Of a stretch of DNA of 34,252 bases, positions 7,388 to 15,456 are shown piece after piece. Position 1 is the first letter of the stretch. The number at the start of each line of letters is the position of its first letter. The notes beneath the pieces were generated by a model that was given only the letters and a program-made list of their open reading frames with translations, had not been told where the DNA came from and ran no database searches. Made by a program: the position numbers and the translations under genes. The DNA is from a bacterium (lineage in GTDB: Bacteria; Bacillota; Clostridia; Oscillospirales; Oscillospiraceae): contig SFQY01000035.1 of the NCBI GenBank assembly GCA_004562395.1, forward strand, positions 1-34,252. The letters run 5' to 3'.

Positions 7388-7987
7388 ATGGGTCAGATCA
7401 AGGTATCCAACTGCCCCATTGAGGGATTATACATCATCGAGCCTGCCGTCCACGGTGACAGCCGGGGCTATTTTATGGAGACCTATAACCAAAACGACAT
7501 GCGCGAAGCGGGCCTGGACATGGTTTTCGTTCAGGACAACCAGAGCCGGTCCCGCAAGGGCGTTCTTCGGGGTCTCCACGCCCAGAAGGAGCATCCCCAG
7601 GGCAAGCTGGTCAGAGTCATCAAGGGCCGTGTGTTTGACGTGGCCGTGGACCTGCGCCCCGGCTCGGAAACCTACGGCAAATGGTTCGGCGTGGAGCTGA
7701 CCGAGGAGAACAAAAAGCAGTTCTATGTCTCCCCCGGCTTTGCCCACGGCTTTCTTGTGCTGTCCGACGTGGCGGAATTCTGCTATAAGGTCACGGATTT
7801 TTACCACCCCGAGGACGAATGGGGCATTGCCTGGAACGATCCCGCCATCGGCGTAGAATGGCCGGAGGTTGTGGGCCGGTACCGGGGCACCGCCGGCGCC
7901 GAGGGCTACACCCTGCTGGACGGAACGCCCCTGACCCTCAGCCAGAAGGACCAACTGCTGCCCGTTCTGCCGGCGGATCGGGGCTAA
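7388..7987 (+). CDS. rmlC: dTDP-4-dehydrorhamnose 3,5-epimerase
   Basis: Cupin enzyme that epimerises dTDP-4-keto-6-deoxyglucose at C3 and C5 to dTDP-4-keto-L-rhamnose. The 199-aa protein carries DSRGYFMETYN (24-34), the catalytic His64 in RGLHAQ, Lys74 in QGKLVRV, GFAHGF (118-123) and Tyr133. An AGGAGG site at 7377-7382 sits 5 bases from the ATG. It lies between two GT61 paralogs, 102 bases after the first and 13 before the second. The reductase that would complete dTDP-L-rhamnose (RmlD) is not in this window, so it is either elsewhere or replaced by another fate of the 4-keto sugar. Confidence 0.96.
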   Translation: MGQIKVSNCPIEGLYIIEPAVHGDSRGYFMETYNQNDMREAGLDMVFVQDNQSRSRKGVLRGLHAQKEHPQGKLVRVIKGRVFDVAVDLRPGSETYGKWFGVELTEENKKQFYVSPGFAHGFLVLSDVAEFCYKVTDFYHPEDEWGIAWNDPAIGVEWPEVVGRYRGTAGAEGYTLLDGTPLTLSQKDQLLPVLPADRG

Positions 7988-8000
7988 GGAGGCGCGGAGT

Positions 8001-9272
8001 ATGCTGAGCATCGACTACCGGTATCTGCGTCCGAAAAAAGCGGAGGCTCTGAAGGCATGGTACGACGCCCCCGTGGAGGTCCGGGAAAATCCCGAAATCT
8101 GGCAGGGCAGCAATGCCACCATTCTCCCCCTGCGCCGGGACGATCAGCTGCTGTTCGGCAGGGGCGGCGTGGTGGACAGCGACGGGAACTATGTGGACCT
8201 TTCCGCCATCCCCGGCCGGGTCCAGTACGCCTATCCCTTCGAAAACGCCGAATACCGGGACGAAACCGTCGTCTACTGCGGCTACCTGGTGAACCACTGG
8301 GGCCATTTCCTCATTGAGGGCGTCACCCGTCTGTGGTATTTTCTGGAAAACGACAGGCGCGTTGACAAATACGTCTTCTTCCTGGACGAACATGAGGAGC
8401 GGGAAATCAAGGGCAACTACCGGGAATTTCTGGAGCTGCTGAAAATCTGGGACCGGCTGGAGATCATCAACAGGCCCACCACCTACCGGGAGGTGATCGT
8501 CCCGGAGCTGGGCATCCACATGCGCACCGCCTACACCCCCAAGCTTGTGAAGGTATTTGACGCTGCGGCGGACAGTGTGGTCCCCGATCCCGGCTGGGAA
8601 ACACCGGAAAAGATCTACTTCAGCCGCAGCCAGTTCCAAAAGGGCCTGCCCTTTGAAAGCGGCTATGACACCCTGGACAATTTCTTCGCCAAAAACGGCT
8701 ACACCATCCTCTACCCGGAAAAGGTCCCCCTGAGCCGGATGATCCATTACATCCGCAATTCCAAGGTGGTGGCCTCCCTGTCCGGTTCCCTGCCCCACAA
8801 CATGCTCTTCGCCAACCAGGGGCAGCGGGTGGAAATTGTGGAACGGCTGGTCATCAGCGATGACAACCAGACCGACGTGAACCGGATGCGCCAGCTTCAG
8901 GTCACCTACATCGACGCCTCCATCCCCATCTATCCCGTGGACTTCGTAGGGCCGCTGATCATGGGCTATACCGACTGCCTGAAGCGCTTCGCCGAGGACA
9001 AGGGCTACGCGCCTCCGGACGGGCAGTACCTGACCGAGAAGCACGACAGGCGCTGCTTTGTGAAATATATGAAAGCCTACGTGGACCTGTATAACTGCAA
9101 CTGGTTCATGGCCGACTGGTACGCACCCTTCGCCGAGTCCCTCTATGAAGGCTTCCGGGCGGGACAGGCCCATTTCGGAGCGTATCTCAACCGGAAAAAG
9201 CCCTACCGGTGGTACCACTATTTTGAATTTCACTACTGGAAACAGTTTGTAAAACGACTCCTGAACAAATAA
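8001..9272 (+). CDS. Glycosyltransferase family 61-type protein, paralog B
   Basis: A 423-aa GT61-type protein, the paralog of the product of 6005-7285. Shared landmarks in order: IDYRYLRPKKA (4-14), FGRGGVVD near 53, YCGYLVNHWGHFLIEGVTRL near 92, TYREVIVPE near 165, KIYFSRSQF near 205, SGSLPHNMLFA near 262, and a C-terminal YHYFEFHYWKQF. The GGAGG site at 7988-7992 supports the ATG at 8001. The two copies differ enough to have separate sugar specificities rather than being a recent duplication (inference). The DegT aminotransferase gene follows after 25 bases. Confidence 0.85.
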   Translation: MLSIDYRYLRPKKAEALKAWYDAPVEVRENPEIWQGSNATILPLRRDDQLLFGRGGVVDSDGNYVDLSAIPGRVQYAYPFENAEYRDETVVYCGYLVNHWGHFLIEGVTRLWYFLENDRRVDKYVFFLDEHEEREIKGNYREFLELLKIWDRLEIINRPTTYREVIVPELGIHMRTAYTPKLVKVFDAAADSVVPDPGWETPEKIYFSRSQFQKGLPFESGYDTLDNFFAKNGYTILYPEKVPLSRMIHYIRNSKVVASLSGSLPHNMLFANQGQRVEIVERLVISDDNQTDVNRMRQLQVTYIDASIPIYPVDFVGPLIMGYTDCLKRFAEDKGYAPPDGQYLTEKHDRRCFVKYMKAYVDLYNCNWFMADWYAPFAESLYEGFRAGQAHFGAYLNRKKPYRWYHYFEFHYWKQFVKRLLNK

Positions 9273-9297
9273 AAGGAAAAAGGAAGGAAAACACACC

Positions 9298-10434
9298 ATG
9301 TCTACCATTCAAGTGTTAAAGCCCAAATTCCACATTGACGAATGTCTGGCCCAGGTGCGGGAGTGCCTGGAGAAGGGCTGGACCGGCTCCGGCTTCAAAA
9401 CCGCCGAGTTTGAAGCCAAGTGGAAGGAATACACCGGCCACAAAAACGCCTGCTACCTCAATTCCAACACCTCCGGCCTGCACCTGGCCGTGAACATTCT
9501 GAAGCGCCGCTACGGCTGGCAGGACGGGGATGAGATCATCTCCACCCCCATCACCTTCGTCTCCACCAACCACGCCATCATGTACGAGAACCTGAAGCCC
9601 TGCTTTGCCGACGTGGACGAGTACCTGTGCCTGGATCCGGTGGATGTGGAGAAAAAGATCAATGAAAAAACCCGGGCCATCGCCTTCGTGGGCTACGGCG
9701 GCCGGGTTGGCCAGCTGGACAAAATCATTGCCCTGTGCAAAAAATACGGTCTGCGTCTGATCCTGGACGCGGCTCACATGTCCGGCACCCGGGTAAACGG
9801 CGTCATGCCCGGCACCTGGGAGGGCGTGGACGTGACCGTCTACTCCTACCAGGCGGTGAAGAACCTGCCCACCGGCGACAGCGGCATGATCTGCTTTGCC
9901 GACGACGAGCTGGACGCCCAGTGCCGCAAGGTCTCCTGGATGGGCATCAACAAGGATACCTACGCCCGCACCAGCAGTGAGGGCACCTATAAGTGGAACT
10001 ACGGCGTGGACTACCTGGGCTATAAGTACAACGGCAACGCCATCATGGCCGCCATCGCCCTGGCCCAGCTGCCCTACCTGGACGAGGAGAACGCCCGCCG
10101 CCGGGAGATCGCCGCCATGTATGACAAGGCCTTCGCCGGAAATCCCAAAATCCACATCATCCCCGCCCCCTACCCCGAGGAATGCTCCTTCCACATCTAC
10201 GAGATCGCCGTTCCGGACCGGGAGGCCCTGCTGTCGGAGCTGGCCAGAAACGATATCTACGGCGGCGTCCACTACCGGGACAACACGGAGTTCTCCATGT
10301 ACACCTACGCCCAGGGCACCTGCCCCCACGCCCATGAGATCTCCCAGCACATCATCACCATGCCCCTGCACATGTACCTGACTGACGAGGACGTGGAGAA
10401 GATCGCCCGGATCGTCAACGGGTTTGTGAAATAA
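9298..10434 (+). CDS. DegT/DnrJ/EryC1-family sugar aminotransferase
   Basis: PLP-dependent enzyme of 378 aa, of the group that aminates nucleotide-linked keto sugars. The PLP pocket is visible: SNTSGLHLA (56-64), DAAH (157-160) and the Schiff-base lysine Lys188 in SYQAVKNLPTGDSG. In this pathway the natural substrate would be a dTDP-4-keto- or 3-keto-6-deoxy sugar made by RmlA/RmlB, giving a dTDP-amino sugar. No ketoisomerase, methyltransferase or acetyltransferase for a full amino sugar is in the operon. The sequence departs from the common SFHxxKxxTTGEGG motif, so regiochemistry cannot be assigned. AAGGAAGG upstream serves as ribosome binding site. Confidence 0.88.
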   Translation: MSTIQVLKPKFHIDECLAQVRECLEKGWTGSGFKTAEFEAKWKEYTGHKNACYLNSNTSGLHLAVNILKRRYGWQDGDEIISTPITFVSTNHAIMYENLKPCFADVDEYLCLDPVDVEKKINEKTRAIAFVGYGGRVGQLDKIIALCKKYGLRLILDAAHMSGTRVNGVMPGTWEGVDVTVYSYQAVKNLPTGDSGMICFADDELDAQCRKVSWMGINKDTYARTSSEGTYKWNYGVDYLGYKYNGNAIMAAIALAQLPYLDEENARRREIAAMYDKAFAGNPKIHIIPAPYPEECSFHIYEIAVPDREALLSELARNDIYGGVHYRDNTEFSMYTYAQGTCPHAHEISQHIITMPLHMYLTDEDVEKIARIVNGFVK

Positions 10435-10455
10435 CGCCCCAGGGGAGGAATGCGT

Positions 10456-10806
10456 ATGCTGTTTCTGGAATATCCCCCCTGCTCTACCTGCCGGAAGGCC
10501 AAAGCGTGGCTGGACGGCCACGGGATAAGCTATACCGCCCGCCATATCAAGGAGGAAAATCCAACCTACGAAGAGCTGAAACAGTGGCTGGCCATGAGCG
10601 GCCTGCCGGTGAAGCGGCTGTTCAACACCAGCGGACTGGCCTACAAGTCCCTGGGTCTGAAGGACAAGCTGCCCGCCATGACGGAGGAAGAGCAGCTTCG
10701 CCTGCTGGCCACCGACGGAATGCTGGTGAAGCGGCCCCTGGCGGTCACCGATGAAAAGGTCCTGGTTGGCTTCCGGGAGCAGGAATGGGAGCAGACCCTT
10801 CTGTGA
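10456..10806 (+). CDS. ArsC/Spx-family thioredoxin-fold protein
   Basis: A 116-aa protein of the arsenate reductase/Spx family. The N-terminal CSTC motif (residues 10-13, with the reactive first Cys) is followed by the typical TARHIKEENPTYEELKQWL helix and the conserved LVKRPLAVTDEKVLVGF segment near 95-110. Family members are either glutaredoxin- or thioredoxin-linked arsenate reductases, or transcription regulators that bind RNA polymerase (Spx). No ars genes are nearby, so arsenate reduction is not supported by context. I prefer the ATG at 10456 because the GGAGG site at 10444-10448 is only 1 base from the ATG at 10450. It is the last gene before the operon terminator. Confidence 0.85.
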   Translation: MLFLEYPPCSTCRKAKAWLDGHGISYTARHIKEENPTYEELKQWLAMSGLPVKRLFNTSGLAYKSLGLKDKLPAMTEEEQLRLLATDGMLVKRPLAVTDEKVLVGFREQEWEQTLL

Positions 10807-10888
10807 CTGCCCTGCAGCTTGCCAAACAGTTCCCCCTCCCGCAGATTCGCAGAACTGCGGTGTCAGGATTTTCGGTTCTATGATAAAT

Positions 10889-10958
10889 GGGTTCTATCAA
10901 CAAACATTGGGGCCAGGCTCACCGCCTGACCCCAACATTTATGATAGAACCCTTTTTT
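10889..10958 (+). terminator. Strong terminator of the rml/GT61 operon
   Basis: An 11-bp outer stem (GGGTTCTATCA at 10889-10899 with its complement at 10942-10952) encloses a second stem based on TTGGGG(C)CAGG and its complement. Six T residues (10953-10958) follow. The length and stability suggest a firm transcription stop before the repeat element and the convergent nitroreductase gene. Confidence 0.92.
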
Positions 10959-10963
10959 ATGGA

Positions 10964-11185
10964 ATGTGCATATCGGTTTCCCTCAGCAGCCATATAAATT
11001 GGTGTTTGTAAGGATGGCGCAACGCAATGCCTTCCCCCGGGGGGAAGGTGCCCCAGTGCGCACACTGGGGCGGATGAGGAACGGCGATCTGTTCCGAATC
11101 GGTATGCATTTCGTTAAAAAGGTACATTCACTCATCCCGACAAATTCCAATTTATCGCTTTACAGAGCAAAGCCGATACGCACAT
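10964..11185. repeat. MITE-like element, copy 2 (short core)
   Basis: About 222 bp, with ends ATGTGCATATCGG (left) and CCGATACGCACAT (right) and the inner marks AAATTGG/CCAATTTAT. The ends are imperfect relatives of the 39-bp ends of copy 1. The core is shorter: CCTTCCCCC/GGGGGAAGG hairpin, CCCCAGTG hairpin (11051-11070) and GGATGAGGAACGGCGAT. The same short core appears at 34125-34252. It fills the gap between two convergent genes, and no gene is seen in it. Confidence 0.8.
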
Positions 11186-11199
11186 TATAGCATCTATCT

Positions 11200-12063
11200 T
11201 TACAGAACGCAGGAAGCCACCGCTTCATAGCCCTCGGGCAGCGAAAGGCCAGCCTCGGGACCAAAGCTCCACTGAAGCTTCCCCGCCCAGGCAGAAGCGA
11301 CACTGGTAAAGTGCAGCAGGACAACACCCAGGCTCAGCTTGCCGTCGATTTCGGTGGTATACTCGTCCGGTCTGCGCACCAGGGTGATCCGGCCGTCGTG
11401 GATGACAAAGCCGTAGGCCTGCCGGTTCAGGTAGCTGGGAGACAGGGACGCCGCGTAGAAGGCCTCCCACAGCATATCGTCAAAGAAGCCGATGTATTCA
11501 TCCACAGCCTCACGATTTCCCCAGGTGCCCAGGAACACCATGTCCTCCACGCTGCGCTTGGGGTCAAAATAGTGCCGTTTGGCGCTGATGTCCACATTGG
11601 ACATGCTCAGGATATTGATGCGAAGACGCTTTTTGGCTTTGGCGCCATATCCAAAAGCGGCAATGGCAGCCACCTCCAGTTCGGACCGGATGCCCAAAGC
11701 CTCCTTCACCCGGGCGCTGTCCGTGAAGGTGAGCCAGCAGGTTCCCAGCTCCATATCCGTCAGCTTCAGCACCAGATCCTCCATGATGTAGCCGGCATTC
11801 TCCTCCGCCAGCTCCCCTTTTTCAGACAGCAGCACCAGATACTGGGGTGCGCCGATCAGGAACTGATTGTAGCCCGCGGCTCCCTCCAGCGCTTCCCTGG
11901 CCTCCTGGCCAAAAACCCGAAGCTCTGTCCGCAGGTTCGGAACCAGGCGCTTACAGGACTGCTCATAATAGGTCCCGATCTCTGCCAGGGCAGCGGACGT
12001 GACCTTCTTATCCGTAAACTCCCGGACAGACTTTCTGTTTTGAATCAATGCGCTGTAATTCAT
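11200..12063 (-). CDS. Nitroreductase-family protein (TM1586-like)
   Basis: A 287-aa protein of the nitroreductase fold. The N-terminus RKSVREFTDKKV (10-21) is the usual FMN-binding start, and MEDLVLKLTDMELGTCWL (about 92-109) matches the second conserved block. A repeat of the fold in the C-terminal half (EAFYAASLSPSYLNRQAYGF near 205-224) fits the fused two-domain type known from Thermotoga TM1586 (Pfam TM1586_NiRdase). Such proteins bind FMN and reduce unknown substrates with NAD(P)H. A GGGGGA site lies upstream of the ATG at 12063, and a consensus promoter lies 61 bases upstream. It appears to be a single-gene unit. Confidence 0.85.
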   Translation of the reverse strand: MNYSALIQNRKSVREFTDKKVTSAALAEIGTYYEQSCKRLVPNLRTELRVFGQEAREALEGAAGYNQFLIGAPQYLVLLSEKGELAEENAGYIMEDLVLKLTDMELGTCWLTFTDSARVKEALGIRSELEVAAIAAFGYGAKAKKRLRINILSMSNVDISAKRHYFDPKRSVEDMVFLGTWGNREAVDEYIGFFDDMLWEAFYAASLSPSYLNRQAYGFVIHDGRITLVRRPDEYTTEIDGKLSLGVVLLHFTSVASAWAGKLQWSFGPEAGLSLPEGYEAVASCVL

Positions 12064-12123
12064 GCGTGTTCCCCCTTGTTGGATAAATCGGTTTGTATAT
12101 TTTCCATAATTCAGATACGATTA

Positions 12124-12152
12124 GTATAGACCCAAACTTACATTCTGTCAAT
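12124..12152 (-). promoter_or_regulatory. Sigma-A promoter of the nitroreductase-like gene
   Basis: On the minus strand: TTGACA (12152-12147), a 17-base spacer, TATACT (12129-12124). This is close to perfect consensus and gives a leader of roughly 55 bases before the ATG at 12063. Confidence 0.88.
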
Positions 12153-12206
12153 ATCCCATTCCAGATGTTCCCGGAGGTTTCTTTTTAAACCGCACTGCCG
12201 GAGCCG

Positions 12207-12240
12207 CGAAAAAGCCGCGGCGGTTTTTTTCCCGCCGCGG
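12207..12240 (-). terminator. Terminator after the repeat-rich 406-aa gene
   Basis: On the minus strand a 9-bp stem CCGCGGCGG (12240-12232) pairs with 12223-12215 across an A-rich loop and is followed by CTTTTT. It starts 8 bases after the stop codon of the 12248-13468 gene. Confidence 0.85.
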
Positions 12241-12247
12241 CGAAGTA

Positions 12248-13468
12248 TTACAGCACATAGTCTCCGGCATTGATCACTTTGGTATCCAGCAGCTCCTTCG
12301 CGCCTCCCAGGACCCCTTTCAGAATGTCGCCGATGCCCAGGTCCGACTCCTCGCCGCGACCGATTTTCATCACGTCCTCGCAGACCGCCCCCAGGGCGCT
12401 CTCCTGCTCCGGCGTGCATTCCACATTCATGCAGTCCCGGACAGACAGCCGCTCCAGGATCAGCCGGTTGGGAATATCCTCGTCCAGCCGTACCTTCATG
12501 CAGTCCACAACGCTGATGCCCTCCGGCTCCTGCTCCAGCATCCATCCGGAGATCCGGGCGGACATCTTGCCGGTGATGGTGCGGCCCCGGAGAACTTTGA
12601 TGTCTCCCGTGATCCGGTCCGCCTTTTCCAGCAGCAGCTCCTTCCACTGTTCCGTGACGCCGGCATCTCCCTGGACGCTGAGGTATTCCAGCTGCGCCAG
12701 GGCCTCCCCTGCCTCCTTGGGAACATGCAGATCCCCTATTATATATAATTTGGTTCCGTATTTCTTAAGAACCATATCATTCAGCTCCACATCGTCCCGG
12801 ATCACCGCGGTGCCGTCGGGAACAATGACGATTTCCGCCTGCTCGTCGATCAGATCGATCAGGGCCTCCACCTTGGACTGGGCCAGGATGACCTCTTTGG
12901 TGGAGAAGGTGGCTCCCTTGGCCGCCAGGGCTGCCGCATCCAATTCCGGATCCACCATGATCATCCGCTTGGCGGACCAGTACAGCTTCTTCTTCGCCCG
13001 CAGGACAAAGGTCTTGTCGATTACTGCGTTACGCTTGAGTACCACAGCCTCATCCGGATAGCAGACCGTGGAGCCGTTGACGGACAAAACGCTCAGAAAG
13101 CCGCCCATGCTCTCCGGATAGGTCACGGTACCGTTGACGGAAATACCCACATACTGCTGCAGCACCTTTTCCGTATTGGGACCGATTTCCAGAGAACCGT
13201 TGATATCCAGATAGGTCCTGACGGGAACAACATCGGTGCTTTTGATCTGGGCGGAACCGTTGATGCTGCTGAGTTTCACATCCTTCTCCAGCTCCAGCAC
13301 ATCGCCGCAGTTCATGGTCACCGCGTAGCGGTTCAGCAGATTTTTGGCCTCCGGAGTGACCAGCACCGTTCCGGCGTTGATGACAATGCTCTCATAAGCG
13401 GCCAGGGTCTCCTCCGATACATTGCGGGCGTCACAGTCGCCGCAGTTGATGATCATTTTCTTTGCCAT
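12248..13468 (-). CDS. Uncharacterised 406-aa repeat-rich protein linked to an ECF sigma factor
   Basis: I do not recognise a named family. There is no signal peptide and no membrane segment, so it should be cytoplasmic. Residues 1-150 hold repeated strand-like units around INxG: MIINCGD, SIVINAGT, TMNCGD, SSINGS, LDINGS, ISVNGT, LSVNGS, spaced roughly 17-26 aa. A second repeat-like half follows (IIGDLHVP, LSVQGD, ITGDIKV, TITGK, SVVDCM, SVRDCM). This pattern suggests a beta-solenoid, as in bactofilins, which polymerise into cytoskeletal scaffolds; that is inference from periodicity only. The start at 13468 has a GGAGGA site. It lies 17 bases after the sigma factor gene and must share its transcript, so it is probably part of that regulon or an unusual regulator of the sigma factor. 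Confidence 0.7.
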   Translation of the reverse strand: MAKKMIINCGDCDARNVSEETLAAYESIVINAGTVLVTPEAKNLLNRYAVTMNCGDVLELEKDVKLSSINGSAQIKSTDVVPVRTYLDINGSLEIGPNTEKVLQQYVGISVNGTVTYPESMGGFLSVLSVNGSTVCYPDEAVVLKRNAVIDKTFVLRAKKKLYWSAKRMIMVDPELDAAALAAKGATFSTKEVILAQSKVEALIDLIDEQAEIVIVPDGTAVIRDDVELNDMVLKKYGTKLYIIGDLHVPKEAGEALAQLEYLSVQGDAGVTEQWKELLLEKADRITGDIKVLRGRTITGKMSARISGWMLEQEPEGISVVDCMKVRLDEDIPNRLILERLSVRDCMNVECTPEQESALGAVCEDVMKIGRGEESDLGIGDILKGVLGGAKELLDTKVINAGDYVL

Positions 13469-13485
13469 GTTGACTTCCTCCAGTT

Positions 13486-13947
13486 TTATTCCATCATTTT
13501 TTTTAACAGCCTTCGCATTCGGGACAGCCTTGCCCGGAGGGTTCCGGTGGGGATGTGGAACATCTCGGAAAGCTCGGAGGCGTTGTACCCTTCCTCATAG
13601 CGCAGGTGGAACAGCGCCCGGTCCTCCGGACTCAGAGCCGCCAGCAGCAGCCGGTTTTCCGTCTCCTGAATCCCCGGCTCCAGGTAGGACTCCTCCGTCT
13701 TCCGGGCCTCCAGATAGGCGTTTTCCAGCTGTCCCCGGCGGTAGCGGTCGCACATCAGGTTTTTCAGACTTCGGAACAGCCACGCCCGCTTCTGACTGGG
13801 GCCCAGGTCTTCAAAGGTGTCCGCGTTCTGCAGCGCCTTCAGAAACACCTCCTGCGCAGCGTCCTCGGCCTCCGTCTGATTCTTACAGACCCCGGCGGCA
13901 TAGCGCAGCAGCTCCGGATAATGCTTTTGATAGATCTCCTCCCACAT
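13486..13947 (-). CDS. ECF-type RNA polymerase sigma factor
   Basis: A 153-aa group 4 sigma factor with only regions 2 and 4. Region 2 covers about residues 5-75 (YPELLRYAAGVCKNQTEAED, AQEVFLKAL, AWLFRSLKNLMCDRYRR). Region 4 covers about 100-153 (SPEDRALFHLRYEEGYNASE with the helix-turn-helix ELSEMFHIPTGTLRARLSRM). The ATG at 13947 follows an AAGGGGGAA site; an in-frame start at 13980 has none. No recognisable membrane anti-sigma gene is adjacent. The flanking genes are a 31-aa ORF upstream and the 406-aa repeat protein downstream. An ECF-like promoter at 14113-14140 suggests self-activation. Confidence 0.92.
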   Translation of the reverse strand: MWEEIYQKHYPELLRYAAGVCKNQTEAEDAAQEVFLKALQNADTFEDLGPSQKRAWLFRSLKNLMCDRYRRGQLENAYLEARKTEESYLEPGIQETENRLLLAALSPEDRALFHLRYEEGYNASELSEMFHIPTGTLRARLSRMRRLLKKMME

Positions 13948-13991
13948 GGTCTTCCCCCTTCCTCCCGGGACCGGACACACTCACCGTGCCC

Positions 13992-14087
13992 TCACCAGAG
14001 CTTTTTCTGCCAGTAGTCAAAATCCCAGGTATCCCGGTACCAGGCCGCGAAGAACTCCCTGATCTGTTTCTCATCTCTGCTTTTCAT
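13992..14087 (-). CDS. Predicted 31-aa peptide upstream of the sigma gene
   Basis: A short frame coding a charged, aromatic-rich peptide that begins MKSRDEKQIREFFAAWYRD and ends QKKLW (four Trp residues in 31). It has its own AAAGGGGG ribosome binding site 9 bases upstream and ends 44 bases before the sigma start. It lies downstream of the ECF-like promoter, so it is first in the transcript. It could be a regulatory or leader peptide, or the remnant of a larger gene. No homolog is recognised. The same frame is open farther upstream, but there it runs through repeat DNA. Confidence 0.5.
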   Translation of the reverse strand: MKSRDEKQIREFFAAWYRDTWDFDYWQKKLW

Positions 14088-14112
14088 AAGGCATTGCCCC
14101 CTTTCTGTCTGG

Positions 14113-14140
14113 ATAACGAAGAAAGAGGGCAAAGTGTTGC
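14113..14140 (-). promoter_or_regulatory. ECF-sigma-like promoter
   Basis: On the minus strand: GCAAC (14140-14136), a 17-base spacer, CGTTAT (14118-14113). ECF sigma promoters typically carry AAC in the -35 and CGT in the -10 with about 16-17 bases between, as at SigM/SigW-type promoters. Its place ahead of the 31-aa ORF and sigma gene suggests autoregulation. Confidence 0.6.
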
Positions 14141-14199
14141 GAAAGAAATAATTATTTTTCTGCTTATGGGACCGACTCAGCGGGATTGTAATGGATCGT

Positions 14200-14524
14200 T
14201 GTGGCTGTCGGCTTCGCTCAGCGAAGCGATCCATTGGAATTTGTAGGGATGCCGGAGCGCAATACCTTCCCCCGGGGGAAGGTGCCCCAGTGCGCACACT
14301 GGGGCGGATGAGGGGCTGACGCACCGAAGGGTTCCGTCGGGGGAAACAGGAGTACCATTTCGGTATTTTTCCCCTTTTATCGTTATCGCCGAGGAAATCT
14401 CCACGTTTCCCCTCATCCGTCACGGCTTCGCCGTGCCACCTTCCCCCGAGGGGGAAGGTATTGCGTTGCGCCATCCTTACAAACACCTATTTATCCAGCA
14501 GCTTCGTAAAACCGATATGCACAA
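14200..14524. repeat. MITE-like element, copy 3 (long core, inverted)
   Basis: The core matches that of copy 1 almost base for base but in the opposite orientation (for example the ACCGAAGGGTTCCGTCGGGG block and the TTATCGTTATCGCCGAGG block). The left end here (GGCTTCGCTCAGCGAAGC) is diverged from the 39-bp end of copy 1; the right end keeps AAACCGATATGCAC. The CCCCAGTG hairpin is at 14285-14304. It fills the gap between the sigma operon and the ttcA-like gene. Open frames across it are not taken as genes, because they coincide with the repeat. Confidence 0.85.
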
Positions 14525-14590
14525 GGATCGCTTCTCTCTTGAATAACGGGCGTACCCCGCCCAGAGGCGGCCATTGCGTCTGTTCCGGTT

Positions 14591-15337
14591 TTATGGATCT
14601 GCTTCATCCTTCGGCCGCTTGTACCGGCCCTGGGGTTCCCATTCCGGCAGGGGCAGCCTCTGCATGGCGCCGAAGATCCGCTCCTTCAGATCGGGGTAGG
14701 TCTTGCTCAGCTCAAAGATCAGCTTTTTGACCTCCTCCCGCTTGGTGGTCTTGTCCACAGGGCAGCGGTTGGTCAGCACCGGCAGATTCATCCGGGAAGC
14801 GAAATTGTCCACGGTCTTTTCGTGGATATAGAGCATGGGCCGGATCTGGATAATGCCCGTCCGGTCCAGATTGGTCACCGGCTGGAAGCAGCTGATCCGC
14901 CCCTCGAAGAGCAGGGACATGAGGAAGGTCTCCACCGCGTCGTCAAAGTGATGGCCCAGGGCCAGCTTGTTGAAGCCCCTGTCCAGAATCGCCTGGTTCA
15001 ATGCTCCCCGGCGCATCTTCGCGCACATGGAGCAGGGATTCTTCTCCTTCCGGTAGTCGAAAATAATGGAGCCGATCTGGGTTTTCACAATGGTATAAGG
15101 GATGTTCCATTCTTTGCACAGCTCTTCCACGGCGCTGTAATCCATCCCCAGTCCCATGTCGATGGTGACGGCCTCCAGCTCGTAGGGCTTGTCGAAATAT
15201 TCCCGAAGCCCCGCCAGCAGCACCAGCAGCGCCAGGGAATCCTTGCCGCCGGAGACTCCCACGGCGATCCGGTCCCCCGGTTCAATCATTCTGTAATCGT
15301 CCACACAGCGGCGGACCAGGCCCATAAGCTTCTGCAT
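14591..15337 (-). CDS. ttcA: TtcA-family tRNA 2-thiocytidine synthetase (PP-loop ATPase)
   Basis: Cytoplasmic PP-loop enzyme that adenylates and thiolates a tRNA base; TtcA makes 2-thiocytidine at position 32 and uses an iron-sulfur cluster. The 248-aa protein has the PP-loop SGGKDS (29-34), the CSMC pair (Cys102, Cys105), GHHFDDAVETFLMSL, and a third candidate cluster Cys in LTNRCPVDK, as expected for TtcA-like proteins. I choose the ATG at 15337, which has a GGAGGA site about 9-10 bases upstream; the longer frame to 15463 runs over the divergent rplM promoter. The precise tRNA substrate is inferred from the family. Confidence 0.85.
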   Translation of the reverse strand: MQKLMGLVRRCVDDYRMIEPGDRIAVGVSGGKDSLALLVLLAGLREYFDKPYELEAVTIDMGLGMDYSAVEELCKEWNIPYTIVKTQIGSIIFDYRKEKNPCSMCAKMRRGALNQAILDRGFNKLALGHHFDDAVETFLMSLLFEGRISCFQPVTNLDRTGIIQIRPMLYIHEKTVDNFASRMNLPVLTNRCPVDKTTKREEVKKLIFELSKTYPDLKERIFGAMQRLPLPEWEPQGRYKRPKDEADP

Positions 15338-15456
15338 AGGTTTGATTTCCTCCGAAAATACAGAAAAATAAGATGTGAGAAAACAAGAGAATTCAGGAGC
15401 ATTTAAGAGCATTTGGAAGCTTACTTCGGATTCCGCAAATTTTCTCAAAAGAAGTG

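Noticed and set aside
10456..10806. Arsenic resistance gene arsC
   Set aside because: The family also includes Spx-type regulators, and no arsR, arsB or acr3 gene is nearby; only the family is assigned.
14088..14486. Minus-strand frame that would extend the 31-aa ORF upstream to 14486
   Set aside because: The added residues are translated repeat DNA that also appear in other frames of other copies; the internal ATG at 14087 has a proper ribosome binding site.
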